A DNA stretch of 6,873 nucleotides from Tidjanibacter sp. (GTDB taxonomy: Bacteria > Bacteroidota > Bacteroidia > Bacteroidales > Rikenellaceae). The stretch spans positions 1 through 6,873 of the forward strand of contig JAFYRC010000031.1 of NCBI GenBank assembly GCA_017547065.1, in the 5' to 3' direction. Shown one piece after another: positions 4,558 through 6,873 of the stretch (positions are counted from its first letter, which is position 1; the number at the start of each line of letters is the position of its first letter). Both the position numbers and the translations under genes were made by a program. Under the pieces are notes generated by a model. It was given only the letters and a program-made list of their open reading frames with translations, had not been told where the DNA came from and ran no database searches.

Positions 4558-6873
4558 ATGCAGAACAAAGGACTTATTAAATTCGTGGCAATCGTTTTGG
4601 CGATTGCTTGCGCTTACCAGCTCTCGTTCAGCGTAGTGTCGGGTGTGGTTGAGAAAAAAGCTGCTAAATATGCCGCAGAGCAGGTTGCAGCTACAACCAT
4701 CGACCAGGCTGTGCTCGATAGGGCAGGTGTAAGTGAGGCGGCTTACCGCCAGAATCTCCTCGTTAAGAAGGAGCAGCAGTATCTCGACAGCGTGAAGTCG
4801 AAGACTGTTTACAACATCCTCATCAAGAAGTTCACCTACAAGGAGGTAAAAGAGAAAGAGATCAACCTCGGTCTGGACCTCAAAGGTGGTATGAACGTGA
4901 TGCTCGAGATCGCAGTTGAGGACGTTGTGAAGGCTTTGTCGAACAACTCGACCGACCCCACCTTCCTCGCAGCAGTTGAGGAGGCTAAGGTTGCAGCTAA
5001 GAACTCGCAGAGCGATTTCATCACTCTCTTCGCAAAGTCGTATGACAAACTTTCCGAGGGTGCTCCCCTGGCTATCATCTTCAACAACCAGGTGATGAAA
5101 GACAAAGTGTCGCTCAACAGCAGCAACGACGAGGTAGTGAAGGTGTTGCGTGCAGAGGCAGAGAGCGCAATCGCTAACTCCTACAACGTACTCCGTAGCC
5201 GTATCGACCGCTTTGGTGTGGCACAGCCCAACATCCAGCGCCTTGAGAACTCGGGCCGCATCCTCGTGGAGCTCCCCGGTGTTAAGGAGCCCGAGCGTGT
5301 TCGTAAGCTTCTCCAGGGTACCGCTTCGTTGGAGTTCTGGGCAACCTACGACAACGGTGAAGTATTCCCCATGTTGCAGAGGGCTAACAACATTCTCCGT
5401 GACCTGAACGTGGCTGCACAGCCCGCAGAGGTTAAGGCACAGGCTGCAGAGGGCGACCTCTTGGCTGAGCTTGAGGGTCAGAACGAGAACGCTGAGTTGG
5501 AAGCTTATGCTAAGGCTAACCCCTTGTTTGCTAAACTGATGCCCTCGACCAATGGTGCCGGCCAGATTATGAACGGTCCCGTTGTTGGTCACGCAATGGT
5601 TTACGACATGGAGGCTATTGAGGAGTACTTGGCTCTTCCCCAGGTTAAGGCTGTAATCAACCCCGACGTTCGCTTCTTGTGGAGCTCGAAGGCAATTGAT
5701 GAGGCTGGTACCGTTTACCAGCTCTACGCTATCAAGGCTGACGGCCGTGATGGTAAGGCTCCCCTGGATGGTAGCTCGATTGTAGACGCTTCGCCCCAGT
5801 ACTCGCAGAACGGTGGCTACGCCGAGGTTGACATGGTTATGAACACCAGCGGTTCGAACGTTTGGGCTCGTCTGACCAAGGCTAACATTGGTAAGAGCAT
5901 CGCTATCGTTTTGGACAACGTTGTTTACTCGGCTCCTACCGTACAGACCGAGATCACCGGTGGTCGTTCGCAGATTACCGGTCAGTTCGATATCACCGAG
6001 GCTACCGACTTGGCTAACGTGCTCAAATCGGGTAAATTGCCCGCTCCCGCACGTATCATCCAGGATACCGTTGTTGGTCCTTCGCTGGGTGCTGAGAGTA
6101 TCAATGCTTCGTTGATCTCGTTCATCATCGCATTCGTACTCGTACTGCTCTATATGATTTGCTTCTACAACCGTGCAGGTATGACCGCAAGCATCGCACT
6201 TGTTTGCAACGTATTCTTCTTGTTCGGTGTGTTGGCTTCGTTCGGCGCAGTATTGACCCTGCCCGGTATCGCAGGTATCGTGTTGACCCTGGGTATGGCT
6301 GTGGATGCTAACGTTATTATCTACGAGCGTGTTAAAGAGGAGTTGCGCGCAGGTAAGGGCCTCAGCTTGGCAGTGAGCGAGGGTTACAAGAACGCTATGA
6401 GCGCTATTGTTGACTCGAACATCACCACCATCATCACCGGTATCGTTCTGTTCGTATTCGGTACTGGTCCTGTACAGGGCTTCGCTACCACTCTGATCAT
6501 CGGTATCATCACCTCGTTGTTCACTTCGCTCTTCATCACCCGCATCATCTTCGAGGCAAGGTTGGCAAAGGGTAAAGATATCAAGTTCGCTTCGAAAATT
6601 ACTGAGAACTTCTTGGCTAATACCAAGGTTAACTTCATCGGTATCCGCAAATACTCCTACATCGTATCGCTCGTGCTGATCGTTGCTTCGGTTATCTCGC
6701 TTTCGACTCGTGGTTTGAACTACGGTGTTGACTTCTCGGGTGGCCGTACCTTCGTAGTACGTTTCGACCAGGCAGTTACTGCTGACCAGGTACGTGAGGG
6801 TCTTCAGGGTGCATTCGACGCAGTTGAGGGCGACGCTAACAGCAAATCGTTCGAGGTTAAGCAGTTCGGCGAC
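4558..6873 (+). CDS. secDF: SecD-SecF fusion protein translocase subunit, 3' end cut
   Basis: SecDF is an inner-membrane RND-family factor that uses the proton motive force to pull exported proteins through SecYEG. The window holds 772 uninterrupted codons. TM1 is at about 6-27, then a large periplasmic region (about 28-514) with the D1 motif LGLDLKGG (104-111) and the segment SRIDRFGVAQPNIQ (213-226). SecD TM2-TM6 lie at about 516-663. The D4 motif GMAVDANVIIYERVKEE (579-595) carries D583, the family's proton-relay aspartate. A second SecD/F unit starts in the same frame with a TM at about 699-717 and the SecF D1 motif GLNYGVDFSGG (719-729), which proves the fusion. The stretch at about 262-420 looks longer than in E. 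coli SecD (615 aa). The remaining SecF membrane part should need roughly 230 more residues. The ATG follows an A-rich leader without a strong Shine-Dalgarno. Confidence 0.96.
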   Translation, partial: MQNKGLIKFVAIVLAIACAYQLSFSVVSGVVEKKAAKYAAEQVAATTIDQAVLDRAGVSEAAYRQNLLVKKEQQYLDSVKSKTVYNILIKKFTYKEVKEKEINLGLDLKGGMNVMLEIAVEDVVKALSNNSTDPTFLAAVEEAKVAAKNSQSDFITLFAKSYDKLSEGAPLAIIFNNQVMKDKVSLNSSNDEVVKVLRAEAESAIANSYNVLRSRIDRFGVAQPNIQRLENSGRILVELPGVKEPERVRKLLQGTASLEFWATYDNGEVFPMLQRANNILRDLNVAAQPAEVKAQAAEGDLLAELEGQNENAELEAYAKANPLFAKLMPSTNGAGQIMNGPVVGHAMVYDMEAIEEYLALPQVKAVINPDVRFLWSSKAIDEAGTVYQLYAIKADGRDGKAPLDGSSIVDASPQYSQNGGYAEVDMVMNTSGSNVWARLTKANIGKSIAIVLDNVVYSAPTVQTEITGGRSQITGQFDITEATDLANVLKSGKLPAPARIIQDTVVGPSLGAESINASLISFIIAFVLVLLYMICFYNRAGMTASIALVCNVFFLFGVLASFGAVLTLPGIAGIVLTLGMAVDANVIIYERVKEELRAGKGLSLAVSEGYKNAMSAIVDSNITTIITGIVLFVFGTGPVQGFATTLIIGIITSLFTSLFITRIIFEARLAKGKDIKFASKITENFLANTKVNFIGIRKYSYIVSLVLIVASVISLSTRGLNYGVDFSGGRTFVVRFDQAVTADQVREGLQGAFDAVEGDANSKSFEVKQFGD

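Noticed and set aside
4451..4636. A 61-codon plus-strand ORF across the secDF start, considered as an export-sensing leader peptide
   Set aside because: It starts with GTG, has no signal sequence or membrane segment, and its second half is just secDF read in another frame.
4432..5592. A 386-codon open frame on the minus strand opposite secDF
   Set aside because: It lies opposite the start of a clear SecDF reading frame, resembles no family I know and crosses the secDF promoter and leader. It is explained by the same codon bias.

Overview
The window looks like chromosomal housekeeping DNA from a member of the Bacteroidota, most likely order Bacteroidales. An Alistipes/Rikenellaceae-like genome is my best guess, but the genus is not proven. 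The evidence is two promoters of the Bacteroidota type (TTTG, 19-20 nt, TAnnTTTG), mostly A-rich leaders without strong Shine-Dalgarno sites, a SecD-SecF fusion, a DksA/TraR-family protein with a degenerate zinc finger, and a DnaK ending in EEVK after a Gln/Gly-rich tail.

Layout. Positions 1-522 hold no convincing gene. They contain a terminator-like hairpin (32-75), a near-perfect 62-bp direct duplication (145-206 and 224-285), a period-7 repeat (400-434) and a clear promoter (469-499). That promoter drives a TraR/DksA-family gene (523-906), probably followed on the same transcript by ribonuclease HI (1009-1464, TTG start). A bidirectional terminator (1574-1613) separates rnhA from a convergent small gene on the minus strand (1628-1876), which encodes an 82-aa putative DNA-binding protein. 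The 366-bp divergent space before dnaK (2243-4138) has an unusual cluster of TGGCAC and TTTGTCA elements, no obvious standard promoter for dnaK, and an overlapping 56-codon ORF with a good Shine-Dalgarno. dnaK ends in a terminator whose 33-nt core is identical to the earlier one in inverted orientation. After two blocks of heptanucleotide repeats (4262-4390) comes a good promoter (4392-4423), a GC-rich leader with repeats and a 14-codon upstream ORF, and then secDF, which runs off the window end at codon 772.

Functions. The genes cover transcription control (DksA-like), RNA-DNA hybrid removal (RNase HI), protein folding (DnaK) and Sec-dependent export (SecDF). They appear to be separate transcription units rather than one pathway. 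I see no phage, transposon, CRISPR array, defence locus or RNA gene. The unexplained signal lies in the intergenic DNA: period-7 repeats in three spacers with shared modules, the duplicated 62-bp element, the reused terminator, the motif cluster upstream of dnaK and the structured secDF leader.
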